DNA of 37,106 bases from DASSFZ01 sp036514635 (GCA_036514635.1 DATBWU010000075.1:1-37106); one strand, 5' to 3'; shown: positions 14,611 through 22,100, counted from the stretch's first letter. The notes: a model not told the origin generated them from the sequence alone. Numbers and translations: made by a program.

Positions 14611-16269
14611 CTATAAGACTGCCCGACTCGTGTATTCGCCCCACACTTGCCTGAGCGTGCCGCATATCTCACCGAGTGTCACATCGTTCTCGACGCAGGT
14701 GATGAACAACGGCATCAGGTTGGTGCTACCGCGCGCCGCCGTGTCGAGTTGCTCCCTCAGCGCGGCGACCTTGCCGTTGTCACGCACCCGGCGCAGCTCG
14801 GCCAGTCGCTGGCGCTGCTCGAATTCGACCGCCGGATCGACCTTCAAGCGCTCCAGGTGCGGCTCCTCATCAGTCTGGAACTGATTCACCCCGACGACGA
14901 TCTGCTCGCCGCGTTCGACGGCCTGCTGAACTTGATACGCCGCGTCGGCGATCTCTTGCTGAATGTAACCGCGCTCGATCGCAGCCAGCGCCCCGCCCAT
15001 CGCGTCGATCCGGTCGATGTACTCCTGCGCGCGCTTTTCGACCTCGTTCGTCAGGTGCTCGATGGCGTATGAACCGGCCAGCGGGTCGATCGTGTCGGCC
15101 ACGCCGGACTCGTGCGCGATGATCTGCTGCGTGCGCAGCGCGATGCGCACCGATTCTTCGGTCGGCAGCCACAAGGCCTCGTCGCGCGAGTTGGTGTGGA
15201 GCGATTGCGTGCCGCCCAGCACGGCGGCCAGCGCTTGCAGCGTCACGCGGACGACGTTGTTCTCCGGCTGCTGCGCCGTGAGCGTCGAGCCGCCCGTCTG
15301 CGTGTGGAAGCGCAGCATCCACGAACGCGGGTCTTTCGCACCGAAGCGATCGCGCATGAGGCGCGCCCACAAGCGCCGGGCCGCGCGGAACTTGGCCACC
15401 TCTTCCAGGAAATCGTTGTGCGCGTTGAAGAAAAACGAAATCTGTGAAGCGAACGAGTCCACGTCCAGTCCGGCGTCGATCGCCGCCTGCACGTAGGCAA
15501 TGCCGTTCGCCAGCGTGAAAGCCACTTCCTGCACGGCCGTGCTGCCCGCCTCGCGAATGTGGTAGCCGGAGATGCTGATCGTGTTCCAGTGCGGCACGTC
15601 GCTCGCGCAATACTGGAACACATCGGTGATCAACCGCATCGCGGGGGCAGGCGGGTAGATATACGTGCCGCGCGCGATGTACTCTTTGAGAATGTCGTTC
15701 TGAATCGTGCCGCGCAACTGCTTCGGCTCCAGGCCCTGTCGCTTGCCTGTGGCGATGTACATCGCCAGGAGCACTGCCGCCGGAGCATTGATCGTCATCG
15801 ACGTGGAGACCTTCGCCAGCGGGATGCCGTCGAACAGGCGGATCATGTCGTGGAGCGACGAGATGCTCACGCCCACCTTGCCGACTTCGCCTTCGGCCAG
15901 CGGGTCGTCGGCGTCGTAACCGATTTGCGTCGGCAAGTCGAAGGCGACCGACAGGCCGGTCTGCCCTTGCTCAAGCAGGTACTTGTAACGCCGGTTGCTC
16001 TCGGCAGCCGAAGCGTAACCGGCGTACTGGCGCATCGTCCACAGCCGGCCGCGATACATCGTCGGCTGGACGCCGCGCGTAAACGGGAACTCGCCGGGGA
16101 AGCCCAGATCGCGCTCGTAATCGCCGTCGAGATCGGCAGGCGTGTACACCCGATCGACTTCGACGCCGGACGAGGTGGTGAAGCGCGGCTTGCGCTCCGG
16201 GTTTTTCTTGAGCGCCGGCTCGACGACGCGCTTCTCCCACTCGGGCTTGGGATTGGTTGAGTCAGTCAT
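14611..16269 (-). CDS. mcmA1: Methylmalonyl-CoA mutase, large (substrate-binding) subunit
   Basis: The 552-residue protein starts at the second ATG (MTDSTNPKPEW), since AGG lies 6 nt before it and abuts the first ATG. It carries the mutase TIM-barrel. Hallmarks are FPFTRGVQPTMYRGRLWTMR, QTGLSVAFDLPTQIGYD, IPLAKVSTSMTINAPA, GTIQNDILKEYIARGTYIYPP, ISISGYHIREAG and RFHTQTGGSTLTAQQPENN. It converts (R)-methylmalonyl-CoA to succinyl-CoA with adenosylcobalamin. The protein ends near residue 552 without the B12-binding DxHxxG domain. It therefore needs a separate small subunit, which is not in this window, nor is a MeaB-type chaperone. It lies in the propionate operon, 62 nt after the CYTH gene. Its TAG stop lies inside the target duplication of the adjoining mobile element. 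Confidence 0.95.
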   Translation of the reverse strand: MTDSTNPKPEWEKRVVEPALKKNPERKPRFTTSSGVEVDRVYTPADLDGDYERDLGFPGEFPFTRGVQPTMYRGRLWTMRQYAGYASAAESNRRYKYLLEQGQTGLSVAFDLPTQIGYDADDPLAEGEVGKVGVSISSLHDMIRLFDGIPLAKVSTSMTINAPAAVLLAMYIATGKRQGLEPKQLRGTIQNDILKEYIARGTYIYPPAPAMRLITDVFQYCASDVPHWNTISISGYHIREAGSTAVQEVAFTLANGIAYVQAAIDAGLDVDSFASQISFFFNAHNDFLEEVAKFRAARRLWARLMRDRFGAKDPRSWMLRFHTQTGGSTLTAQQPENNVVRVTLQALAAVLGGTQSLHTNSRDEALWLPTEESVRIALRTQQIIAHESGVADTIDPLAGSYAIEHLTNEVEKRAQEYIDRIDAMGGALAAIERGYIQQEIADAAYQVQQAVERGEQIVVGVNQFQTDEEPHLERLKVDPAVEFEQRQRLAELRRVRDNGKVAALREQLDTAARGSTNLMPLFITCVENDVTLGEICGTLRQVWGEYTSRAVL

Positions 16270-16331
16270 AATCATCCTGCGGCAGGATACCAGGAGTCAA
16301 CAATGGTCGAAAAGTGCTATCCGACACGGCG

Positions 16332-16889
16332 TTACTGCTCAAAAATCATATCTGTCCGATCGGTCAGCCCGGCTTCCAAGAACAAATCGCGGTACGTCTG
16401 AAGATTACGCGCATCCCAATCGAAACCCAGTTGTTCGGCGGCCGGCCGGATCGATCCGGGCGATCCTTCGATTTCGACGAAGTCGCCGATCGGCGTGTGG
16501 TCGAGCGATACGGTCACGTCGTCCAGCCGGAACGACTCGCGATACTTTTCGTAGCGCCAGATCGGCGAGTAGCCCAGCGCCGTGAGGATGGCGAATGCGG
16601 CATCGTAATCGCCGAGAGTCGTCTCGATCTCGATGCGCTTCTTGTGTTGGGTGCTTCGTTGATCGGGTGGGGTAGGGGCCTTGACGGTGATGTGCGTGTC
16701 GAGCGCACTGCGCAAGCGCAACAGCATCCCGCGCTGCGCCAGACTGCGCTCGGCGTCGTCGAACAGCGTATTGCGTTCCAGGTGGCGCGGCTGGGTGACC
16801 ATCGCGCTGCGCGCGATCAGGTCGGCGCGCACGGCGGCCAGGTCTTTCACGCGGAATTTGACCTCGGTTTCGATGCCCCCTTCGCTCAT
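16332..16889 (-). CDS. CYTH-domain protein (class IV adenylate cyclase / thiamine-triphosphatase superfamily)
   Basis: I start at MSEGGIETEVKF (185 residues). The ATG two codons upstream is also possible; earlier ones overlap the carrier gene. The ExExK signature is E7-T-E9-V-K11. Further tunnel residues follow in order: GMLLRLR, HITVKAP, KRIEIETTL, EKYRESF, VSLDHTPIGDFVEIEG. These bind triphosphate and metal in CyaB cyclases, ThTPases and tripolyphosphatases. The CyaB-type order with LDxxPxxGxFVEIEG is clear, but the substrate cannot be read from sequence. Its place between the carboxylase and mutase genes is unusual and might be regulatory (cAMP) or housekeeping. Cytoplasmic. Confidence 0.82.
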   Translation of the reverse strand: MSEGGIETEVKFRVKDLAAVRADLIARSAMVTQPRHLERNTLFDDAERSLAQRGMLLRLRSALDTHITVKAPTPPDQRSTQHKKRIEIETTLGDYDAAFAILTALGYSPIWRYEKYRESFRLDDVTVSLDHTPIGDFVEIEGSPGSIRPAAEQLGFDWDARNLQTYRDLFLEAGLTDRTDMIFEQ

Positions 16890-16914
16890 GCGCATTTCAC
16901 TCACACTCAGTCTT

Positions 16915-17412
16915 TCAGTCAATGGTGACCAGGGTTTGCCCCTGCTCAACGGTCTGCCGCGCTTCGACGCGCACCGAGCCGATTTTGCCGTCGCGCGGGG
17001 CTTTCAGCTCGTTCTCCATCTTCATCGATTCGAGGATGACCAGCGTCTGGCCTTTCTTCACGTCCTGCCCCGGAGTGATGTGGACGGAGACGATCAGGCC
17101 GGGCATGGGCGATTTGATCACGACCTCGCCGCTGGTCACACCCAGCCCACGCGAAGATTCGGCCAGCCGCCGCGCGCGCTCGTCCTCGACGCGCACCGGG
17201 TAAAAGCGCCCGCGCAGCAGTACCCCGATCTTGTCGCCGCGCGCTTCAACCAGCGCTTCATGCGATTCGTTATCGAGCAGCAGTGAGAACGTGCCCAGCC
17301 CGTCGATCGAGCGCAAGTCGGCCCGGCAGGTCTCGCCGTCGATGATAATCTCGCCTTCGCGGTTGATCTCGATGATGTACGTTTGATCCCCGATCGTCGT
17401 CGCGTACTTCAT
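16915..17412 (-). CDS. Biotin carboxyl carrier protein of acyl-CoA carboxylase
   Basis: The 165-residue protein has an N-terminal beta domain (1-90) like the BT linker of acyl-CoA carboxylase alpha subunits. Its biotinyl domain is at about 96-165. ILESMKMENEL contains K131, the biotinylated lysine; SMKM replaces the more common AMKM, as in many propionyl-CoA carboxylases. It carries carboxybiotin between the biotin carboxylase encoded just upstream and the PccB carboxyltransferase. In many bacteria it is fused to the carboxylase; here it is a separate gene, 76 nt downstream, with a stem-loop in the gap. The likely product complex is propionyl-CoA carboxylase. Confidence 0.92.
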   Translation of the reverse strand: MKYATTIGDQTYIIEINREGEIIIDGETCRADLRSIDGLGTFSLLLDNESHEALVEARGDKIGVLLRGRFYPVRVEDERARRLAESSRGLGVTSGEVVIKSPMPGLIVSVHITPGQDVKKGQTLVILESMKMENELKAPRDGKIGSVRVEARQTVEQGQTLVTID

Positions 17413-17422
17413 GCTCTTCTCC

Positions 17423-17483
17423 AGGTGACCGGCACTGCACCCCTTACGCTTCGCTACGAGGGCCTACGGAGTGCCGGTCACCT
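17423..17483. repeat. Stem-loop AGGTGACCGGCACT/AGTGCCGGTCACCT between operon genes
   Basis: A perfect 14-bp inverted repeat (17423-17436 with 17470-17483) encloses 33 bases. The same arm is the core of the mobile element at 6490-6580. It lies in the 76-nt gap between the biotin carboxylase stop and the carrier start and could hold back or stabilise part of the transcript. No T-run follows on the coding strand. Confidence 0.75.
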
Positions 17484-17488
17484 TTGTG

Positions 17489-18991
17489 TCACTTCTGCAA
17501 TCTCTCCCAGCGCGCCAGCCATTTCCAGTTGCTCGTATCGCGCGCGGCGCGGCGGACGACCTGCGCGGCCTGCTGGCCCTGGCTATGCGCCACCAGCGTG
17601 CCGACGATCGCCGCGACGCGCTGCTGATCGGGTTGCAGCTCTTCTTCCAGGTCGAAGCGCTCTTCGACGAAGCGCGTGTCGAATGAGCCGGCCATGAAGC
17701 GGTGGCTATCCATCATTGCCTGATGGAACGGGATGCTGGTCTTGATGCCGATGATGCGGAATTCTTCCAGCGCGCGGCGCATGCGCAGGATGGCCTCGGC
17801 GCGCGTCTCGCCCCAGCAGATCAGCTTGGCGATGAGCGGATCGTAATATGGCGTGACCTCGACCCCGTCGTACACGCCCGTATCGACGCGGACGCCCGGC
17901 CCGGTCGGCAGGCTGAGCCGCGTGATGCGCCCGGTCGAAGGGATGAAGTTGTTGAACGGGTCTTCCGCCGTGATGCGGCACTCGATGGCCCAGCCGTTGA
18001 TGGCGATGTCGTTCTGCGTGTAGCGCAACTGCCGCCCGCGCGCGATGCGGATCTGCTCCTTGACGATGTCGATGCCGGTGATCATCTCGGTGACCGGGTG
18101 CTCGACTTGCAGGCGGGTGTTCATTTCCAGGAAGTAGAAGTTCTTGTCTTTATCGACCAGAAACTCGATCGTCCCGGCGTTGGCGTAGTGCACGGCCTGC
18201 GCCGCCTTGACGGCGACCTCGCCCATGCGCTGGCGCAAGTCGTCGTCGATCGCCATCGACGGCGCTTCTTCGATGATTTTTTGATGCCGGCGCTGCAGGC
18301 TGCATTCGCGCTCGTTGAGATGGATCACGTTGCCCTGCGTGTCGGCGAGCAGTTGAATCTCGATGTGCCGCGCGCCGACGACGAGTTTCTCCAGATAGAC
18401 CGCTCCGTCGCCGAAGGCCGACTCGGCTTCACGCCGCGCCGAGCCGAGCGCGCTGGGCAGGTCTTCCAACCGCTCGACCAGGCGCATGCCCTTGCCCCCG
18501 CCGCCCGCCGTCGCCTTAATCAGCAGCGGGAATCCAATCTGCGGCGCGATGGCGATGATCTCGTCGTCGCGCAGGCCGCCTTCGCCTTCGGTGCCGGGCA
18601 CCACCGGCACGCCGGCCTTTTGCACGGTCGCGCGCGCCACCGCCTTGTCGCCCATCGCCGCAATCGCCGACGGCTTCGGCCCGACGAAGGCAATGCCCTT
18701 TTCCTCGCACGCGGCGGCGAAATCGCTGCGCTCGGCCAGGAAGCCGTAGCCGGGATGAATCGCGTCGGCCTGCGTGCGCCTGGCGACGTCGAGGATCACA
18801 TCGGCGCGCAGGTACGACTCGCGCGAGGGGGCCGGGCCGATGTAGTGCGCCTCGTCGGCGTAGCGCACGTGCAGCGCGTTCCGATCGACCTCGGAATACA
18901 CGGCCACCGTGTGAATGCCCAGCTCGCGGCACGCGCGCAGAATGCGGACGGCGATCTCACCCCGATTGGCGACCAGAACTTTCTTGAACAT
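17489..18991 (-). CDS. accC: Biotin carboxylase subunit of acyl-CoA (propionyl-CoA) carboxylase
   Basis: The 500-residue protein begins MFKKVLVANRGEIAVRI and has the biotin carboxylase, ATP-grasp and C-terminal domains in the usual order. HPGYGFLAE, the Gly-rich loop GGGGKGMR (163-170), NERECSLQRRHQKIIEEAPS, FLEMNTRLQVEHPVTE and TPYYDPLIAKL mark ATP, bicarbonate and biotin sites. It charges biotin on the carrier using ATP and bicarbonate. About 50 residues after the biotin carboxylase domain (QPDQQRVAAIVGTLVAH...WKWLARWERL) resemble the tail of longer alpha subunits that were once fused to a carrier. It starts 4 nt after the HEPN stop, so the two are co-transcribed and perhaps translationally linked. 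Confidence 0.95.
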   Translation of the reverse strand: MFKKVLVANRGEIAVRILRACRELGIHTVAVYSEVDRNALHVRYADEAHYIGPAPSRESYLRADVILDVARRTQADAIHPGYGFLAERSDFAAACEEKGIAFVGPKPSAIAAMGDKAVARATVQKAGVPVVPGTEGEGGLRDDEIIAIAPQIGFPLLIKATAGGGGKGMRLVERLEDLPSALGSARREAESAFGDGAVYLEKLVVGARHIEIQLLADTQGNVIHLNERECSLQRRHQKIIEEAPSMAIDDDLRQRMGEVAVKAAQAVHYANAGTIEFLVDKDKNFYFLEMNTRLQVEHPVTEMITGIDIVKEQIRIARGRQLRYTQNDIAINGWAIECRITAEDPFNNFIPSTGRITRLSLPTGPGVRVDTGVYDGVEVTPYYDPLIAKLICWGETRAEAILRMRRALEEFRIIGIKTSIPFHQAMMDSHRFMAGSFDTRFVEERFDLEEELQPDQQRVAAIVGTLVAHSQGQQAAQVVRRAARDTSNWKWLARWERLQK

Positions 18992-18995
18992 GGAC

Positions 18996-19397
18996 TCAAC
19001 CCTTTTTCCTCGTTCTCAGCCCCAACCTGGCACGGGCGAATGCTCGTACGGCCTGCATTGCCTTAACGGCCTCCCGGGCATCCGCCGCCGTAGCTCCGAG
19101 TCCTGGATACCGGATATCGATCCCATAGGGATTAAGCGTGGCGAGATACCTGTTCATCAGTTGAACATCTGCATCAATTCTCATCACCAAGTTCTTGAGC
19201 TGAATCAGATCGTGCGTTTTAGGAAAGTCGATGCGGTGTCGAACGAGCATGGCTTTCAAGTATTTCTCAACGCATTGCTGACACTGGTTGCAGACGACGT
19301 CATGCACGGGGCGGCTACGGCGGCGCGCGAGCGCCAGGGCGCTGACGTAGTTATCCTCTGCTTTTTTGACCCACTCTTCAGTGAGATCAACGCTCAT
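18996..19397 (-). CDS. HEPN-domain protein (partner of an adjacent nucleotidyltransferase)
   Basis: This 133-residue all-alpha protein shows the HEPN pattern: WVKKAEDNYVSALAL, then CQQCVEKYLKAMLVRHRIDFPKTHDLIQL, and a C-terminal helix pair after YGIDIRYPG. The KTHDL and RYP blocks match the HEPN group found beside minimal nucleotidyltransferases (MNT). In some such pairs the HEPN protein is a toxic RNase and the MNT protein AMPylates and silences it. The only R-x(4-6)-H-like spacing here is RIDFPKTH, outside the usual catalytic position, so RNase activity is uncertain. The gene overlaps the MNT gene by 11 nt and ends 4 nt before accC. Confidence 0.82.
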   Translation of the reverse strand: MSVDLTEEWVKKAEDNYVSALALARRRSRPVHDVVCNQCQQCVEKYLKAMLVRHRIDFPKTHDLIQLKNLVMRIDADVQLMNRYLATLNPYGIDIRYPGLGATAADAREAVKAMQAVRAFARARLGLRTRKKG

Positions 19398-19770
19398 ACA
19401 TCACTTTGCCTTTGCTCATGATCTCGCGGAAGAAGCAATCGCCGGCCTGTAAGCGTTCCTCTATCTCTTGGGGTGTTCGAACAAGGATGTCAACCGGAAA
19501 CGGACGAGGATCGAGGACCTCGGACACTTGAATGGAGCGGGCGTGCGGTCTGAGTTGGCTCTCCATGATGACCAGCAAGTCCACGTCGCTGTCCGGCGTC
19601 GGCTCTCCGTAGGCGAACGAGCCGAAGAGGATGATCCTCTCAGGATGAACGGTGTCGGCGATCTTCCGCGCGGCTTTGCGGATCTTCGCCTCGGTGATCG
19701 GCCACCAGTAGTACGAACGGGGAACTTTCCACTTGCGCTTCGGCTCACGGGCTATTGGTTTGCCACCCAC
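19387..19770 (-). CDS. Minimal nucleotidyltransferase (MNT) of a HEPN-MNT pair
   Basis: The 127-residue protein has the pol-beta-type motif GSFAYGEPTPDSDVDLLV (G-S-x(10)-D-x-D) and the third acidic site in FPVDILV, so the active site looks intact. A basic N-terminus (REPKRKWKVPRSYYWW) precedes the fold. It begins at a GTG with AGGAG 8 nt upstream. In MntA-HepT systems the MNT partner adds AMP to a tyrosine of the HEPN toxin. Whether this applies here is inference, and many MNT-HEPN pairs have no known role. It is the first gene after the hairpin array that follows pccB. Confidence 0.85.
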   Translation of the reverse strand: MGGKPIAREPKRKWKVPRSYYWWPITEAKIRKAARKIADTVHPERIILFGSFAYGEPTPDSDVDLLVIMESQLRPHARSIQVSEVLDPRPFPVDILVRTPQEIEERLQAGDCFFREIMSKGKVMYER

Positions 19771-19821
19771 GTCAACTACTCCTACGCTCAGTGTGTACGC
19801 AAAGGATGTCAGGCCGTTCGC

Positions 19822-19930
19822 GCCCGACGATCAATCGTCGGGCTAATACTACAAAGCCGGATGAATCCGGCTGTACGCAGCCCGGTTGACCGGGCTGCGC
19901 CGGTTGAGCCGGGCGGCTTCAGCCTCCGGC
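19822..19930. repeat. Hairpin array, second copy (between pccB and MNT)
   Basis: GCCCGACGAT/ATCGTCGGGC (19822-19843), AGCCGGAT/ATCCGGCT (19855-19872) and GCAGCCCGGT/ACCGGGCTGC (19877-19898) are perfect and have 2-nt loops. A looser CCGGGCGGCT/AGCCTCCGG stem follows. The first two arms are identical to those at 1069-1119. The segment fills the 169-base gap between the carboxyltransferase stop and the MNT start, and it may reduce read-through into the rest of the operon. Confidence 0.78.
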
Positions 19931-19939
19931 GGTGGCTCA

Positions 19940-21490
19940 CTACAGTGGCATATTTCCGTGCTTCTTGGCCGGATTCGAGTCGCGCTTGTTTTGCAGCATC
20001 TCCAGCGCGTTGATCAGGCGCGGGCGCGTCTCTTTCGGCTCGATGATGTCGTCGATGTAGCCCCACTCGGCGGCGATGTACGGATTGGCGAACTTCTCGC
20101 GGTACATCGCCACGAGCTCGGCCTTCTTGGCCGCCGGGTCGTCGGCCTCGGCGATCTCTTTGCGGAAAATGATGTTGACCGCACCATCCGGCCCCATCAC
20201 GGCGATCTCGGCCGTCGGCCAGGCCAGGTTCAGGTCGCCGCGAACGTGCTTCGAGTTCATCACGCAGTAAGCACCGCCGTAAGACTTGCGCGTGATGACG
20301 GTGATCTTCGGAACGGTCGCTTCGCAATAGGCGTACAGCAGTTTCGCGCCGGCCCGGATGATGCCGCTGTGCTCCTGCGCGACGCCGGGCAGGAAACCGG
20401 GCACATCCTCGAAGGTGATGATCGGGATGTTGAAGCAGTCACAGAACCGGATAAAGCGCGCCGCCTTCTCGCTCGCGTCGATGTCCAGGACACCGGCCAG
20501 AACGGCGGGCTGCTGCGCGACGATGCCGACGCTGTGCCCGCCCAGCCGCGCGAAGCCGACGATGACGTTCTGCGCGAAGTGCTGGTGGACTTCGAGGAGG
20601 CGACCGTCGTCGACGATCCACTGGATCACTTCCTTCATGTCGTAGGGCTTGTTGGGGCTGTCAGGCACGATCGAATCAAGCCGCTCTTCCATGCGCAGCG
20701 GATCGTCCTGCGTCGGCACAAAGAGCGGGTCTTCCATGTTGTTTTGCGGCAGGTACGACAGCAACTGCCGGATCAGGTACAGGCAATCGGCCTCGCTCTC
20801 GGCGGCGAAGTGGGCCACGCCGCTCTTGGTGTTGTGGACGGTCGCGCCGCCCAGCTCCTCAAACGTCACTTCTTCGTGCGTCACCGACTTGACCACATCC
20901 GGGCCGGTGACGAACATGTACGATGTGTTCTTGACCATGAAGATGAAATCGGTCAACGCGGGCGAATACACCGCGCCCCCGGCGCACGGCCCCATGATCG
21001 CGCTGATTTGCGGGATGACACCAGAAGCCAGCGTGTTCTTCAAGAAGATATCGGCGTAGCCGCCCAGCGACACGACGCCTTCTTGAATGCGCGCGCCGCC
21101 CGAATCGTTCAAGCCGATGAGCGGCGCGCCGTTCTTCATCGCCAGGCCCATGATCTTGACGATCTTCTCCGCATGCACTTGGCTCAGGCTGCCGCCGAAC
21201 ACGGTGAAGTCCTGCGAGAACACGTACACCAGACGCCCCTCGATCGTCCCCCAGCCGGTCACGACACTGTCGCCCAGAACCTTCTTGTCGCCGATGCCGA
21301 ATTCGGCGGCACGATGCGTGACGAACATGTCGAGCTCGCGGAACGATCCGGTATCGAGCAGCAGGTCGAGTCGCTCGCGCGCGGTCAGCTTGCCCTGCTG
21401 GTGCTGTTTGTCGATGCGCTCCTGCCCGCCACCCTCCTGGGCGCGCGCTTTCATGTCACGCAGTTGTTGAATCTTGGGGTCCAGGGTCAT
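19940..21490 (-). CDS. pccB: Propionyl-CoA carboxylase beta subunit (carboxyltransferase)
   Basis: The 516-residue protein has the two crotonase-like halves of an acyl-CoA carboxyltransferase. N-terminal features are KLTARERLDLLLD, SQDFTVFGGSLSQVHAEKI, LNDSGGARIQEGV and IMGPCAGGAVYSPALTDF. C-terminal features are VGIVAQQP, PIITFEDVPGFLPGVAQEHSG, RKSYGGAYCVMNSK and WPTAEIAVMGPDGAVNI. The terminal KKHGNMPL is characteristic of propionyl-CoA carboxylases. It moves the carboxyl group from carboxybiotin to propionyl-CoA, giving (S)-methylmalonyl-CoA. GGAG is 7 nt before the ATG. It is the first gene of the operon, but is separated from its biotin carboxylase partner by about 950 bp holding a repeat array and the MNT-HEPN pair. 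Confidence 0.94.
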   Translation of the reverse strand: MTLDPKIQQLRDMKARAQEGGGQERIDKQHQQGKLTARERLDLLLDTGSFRELDMFVTHRAAEFGIGDKKVLGDSVVTGWGTIEGRLVYVFSQDFTVFGGSLSQVHAEKIVKIMGLAMKNGAPLIGLNDSGGARIQEGVVSLGGYADIFLKNTLASGVIPQISAIMGPCAGGAVYSPALTDFIFMVKNTSYMFVTGPDVVKSVTHEEVTFEELGGATVHNTKSGVAHFAAESEADCLYLIRQLLSYLPQNNMEDPLFVPTQDDPLRMEERLDSIVPDSPNKPYDMKEVIQWIVDDGRLLEVHQHFAQNVIVGFARLGGHSVGIVAQQPAVLAGVLDIDASEKAARFIRFCDCFNIPIITFEDVPGFLPGVAQEHSGIIRAGAKLLYAYCEATVPKITVITRKSYGGAYCVMNSKHVRGDLNLAWPTAEIAVMGPDGAVNIIFRKEIAEADDPAAKKAELVAMYREKFANPYIAAEWGYIDDIIEPKETRPRLINALEMLQNKRDSNPAKKHGNMPL

Positions 21491-21573
21491 GCTTCACTCC
21501 GATGAGTCCAAAAGGAACGTATCGCTGATAAGGAATAGCCCTCATCCGTCACTCGTCACGTTTTACAGTTTAC

Positions 21574-21695
21574 GGCTCTCCCGGCTTTGGCGGGAATTGA
21601 ACCGCCAAGAGCGCAAAGGACGCCAAGATTTTCTAACACTTTGCGCTCTTTGCGCCCTTTGCGGTAAGGCTTTTCCCGGTGAATCCGGTAGAGCC
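21574..21695. mobile_element. 122-bp ISL3-like miniature element inserted at a gene's stop codon
   Basis: GGCTCTCCCGG (21574-21584) and CCGGTAGAGCC (21685-21695) are terminal inverted repeats. Exact CAGTTTAC duplications flank them (21566-21573 and 21696-21703). The interior palindrome is of the same type as at 13619-13745 and shares GCGGGAATTGAACCGCC with 31398-31414. The right part is translated as the last 20 residues of the overlapping membrane protein gene. Confidence 0.9.
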
Positions 21696-22100
21696 CAGTT
21701 TACGAAATGCCTGGCGTGCCGGCGGCAGGAACAACACACCCCACACCAGGAGAATGCTGAGGATAGAGATCGCCGCATCGGCCGGGCGGGTGAGCGGCTC
21801 GTTCGACGATTTCTCGAAAGCCAGCCGCACCGCCCATAGGTTGATTTGATACAGCACGCTGGCGGCCAGCGTCCACTTCCACGCCCGGCGCTTGAGCCAG
21901 TATAGCCCGATCGCCGCCGCGCCGAAGCCGATCGTCCACACCGCTCCCGTCAGCATATCGGCAATCAAAGGCCCCTGCTGGTTGTACTCCAGCATCAAGT
22001 CGGCCACTTGAAAAGCGTGCAGGAAACGCGCCAGCAGGTTGAACGTCGCTAATGATAACACCGCCAACGCCAGAACGGTAACGAGGAACGGCCTGTGCAT
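21633..22100 (-). CDS. Small polytopic membrane protein of unknown function, C-terminus extended by an inserted element
   Basis: Starting at MHRPFLVTVLAL (155 residues) rather than 22157, because the upstream codons fall within a repeat. Four hydrophobic segments are visible: LVTVLALAVLSLATFNLL, MLTGAVWTIGFGAAAIGLYWL, WTLAASVLYQINLWAVRL and AISILSILLVWGVLFL. I recognise no family with confidence. The native protein very likely ended ...RQAFRKL. If the inserted element and one copy of its 8-bp duplication are removed, the next codon is TAA. At present the frame continues GSTGFTGKSLTAKGAKSAKC, which is repeat sequence. It may be the last gene of the methyltransferase-glycosyltransferase unit, 209 nt beyond the MDR gene. 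Confidence 0.6.
   Translation of the reverse strand: MHRPFLVTVLALAVLSLATFNLLARFLHAFQVADLMLEYNQQGPLIADMLTGAVWTIGFGAAAIGLYWLKRRAWKWTLAASVLYQINLWAVRLAFEKSSNEPLTRPADAAISILSILLVWGVLFLPPARQAFRKLGSTGFTGKSLTAKGAKSAKC

Noticed and set aside
17702..19066. 454-residue plus-strand frame opposite accC
   Set aside because: Antisense shadow produced by high GC; composition dominated by Arg, Ala, Asp, with no motif.
19886..21505. 539-residue plus-strand frame opposite pccB
   Set aside because: Antisense shadow of a well-supported carboxyltransferase gene.
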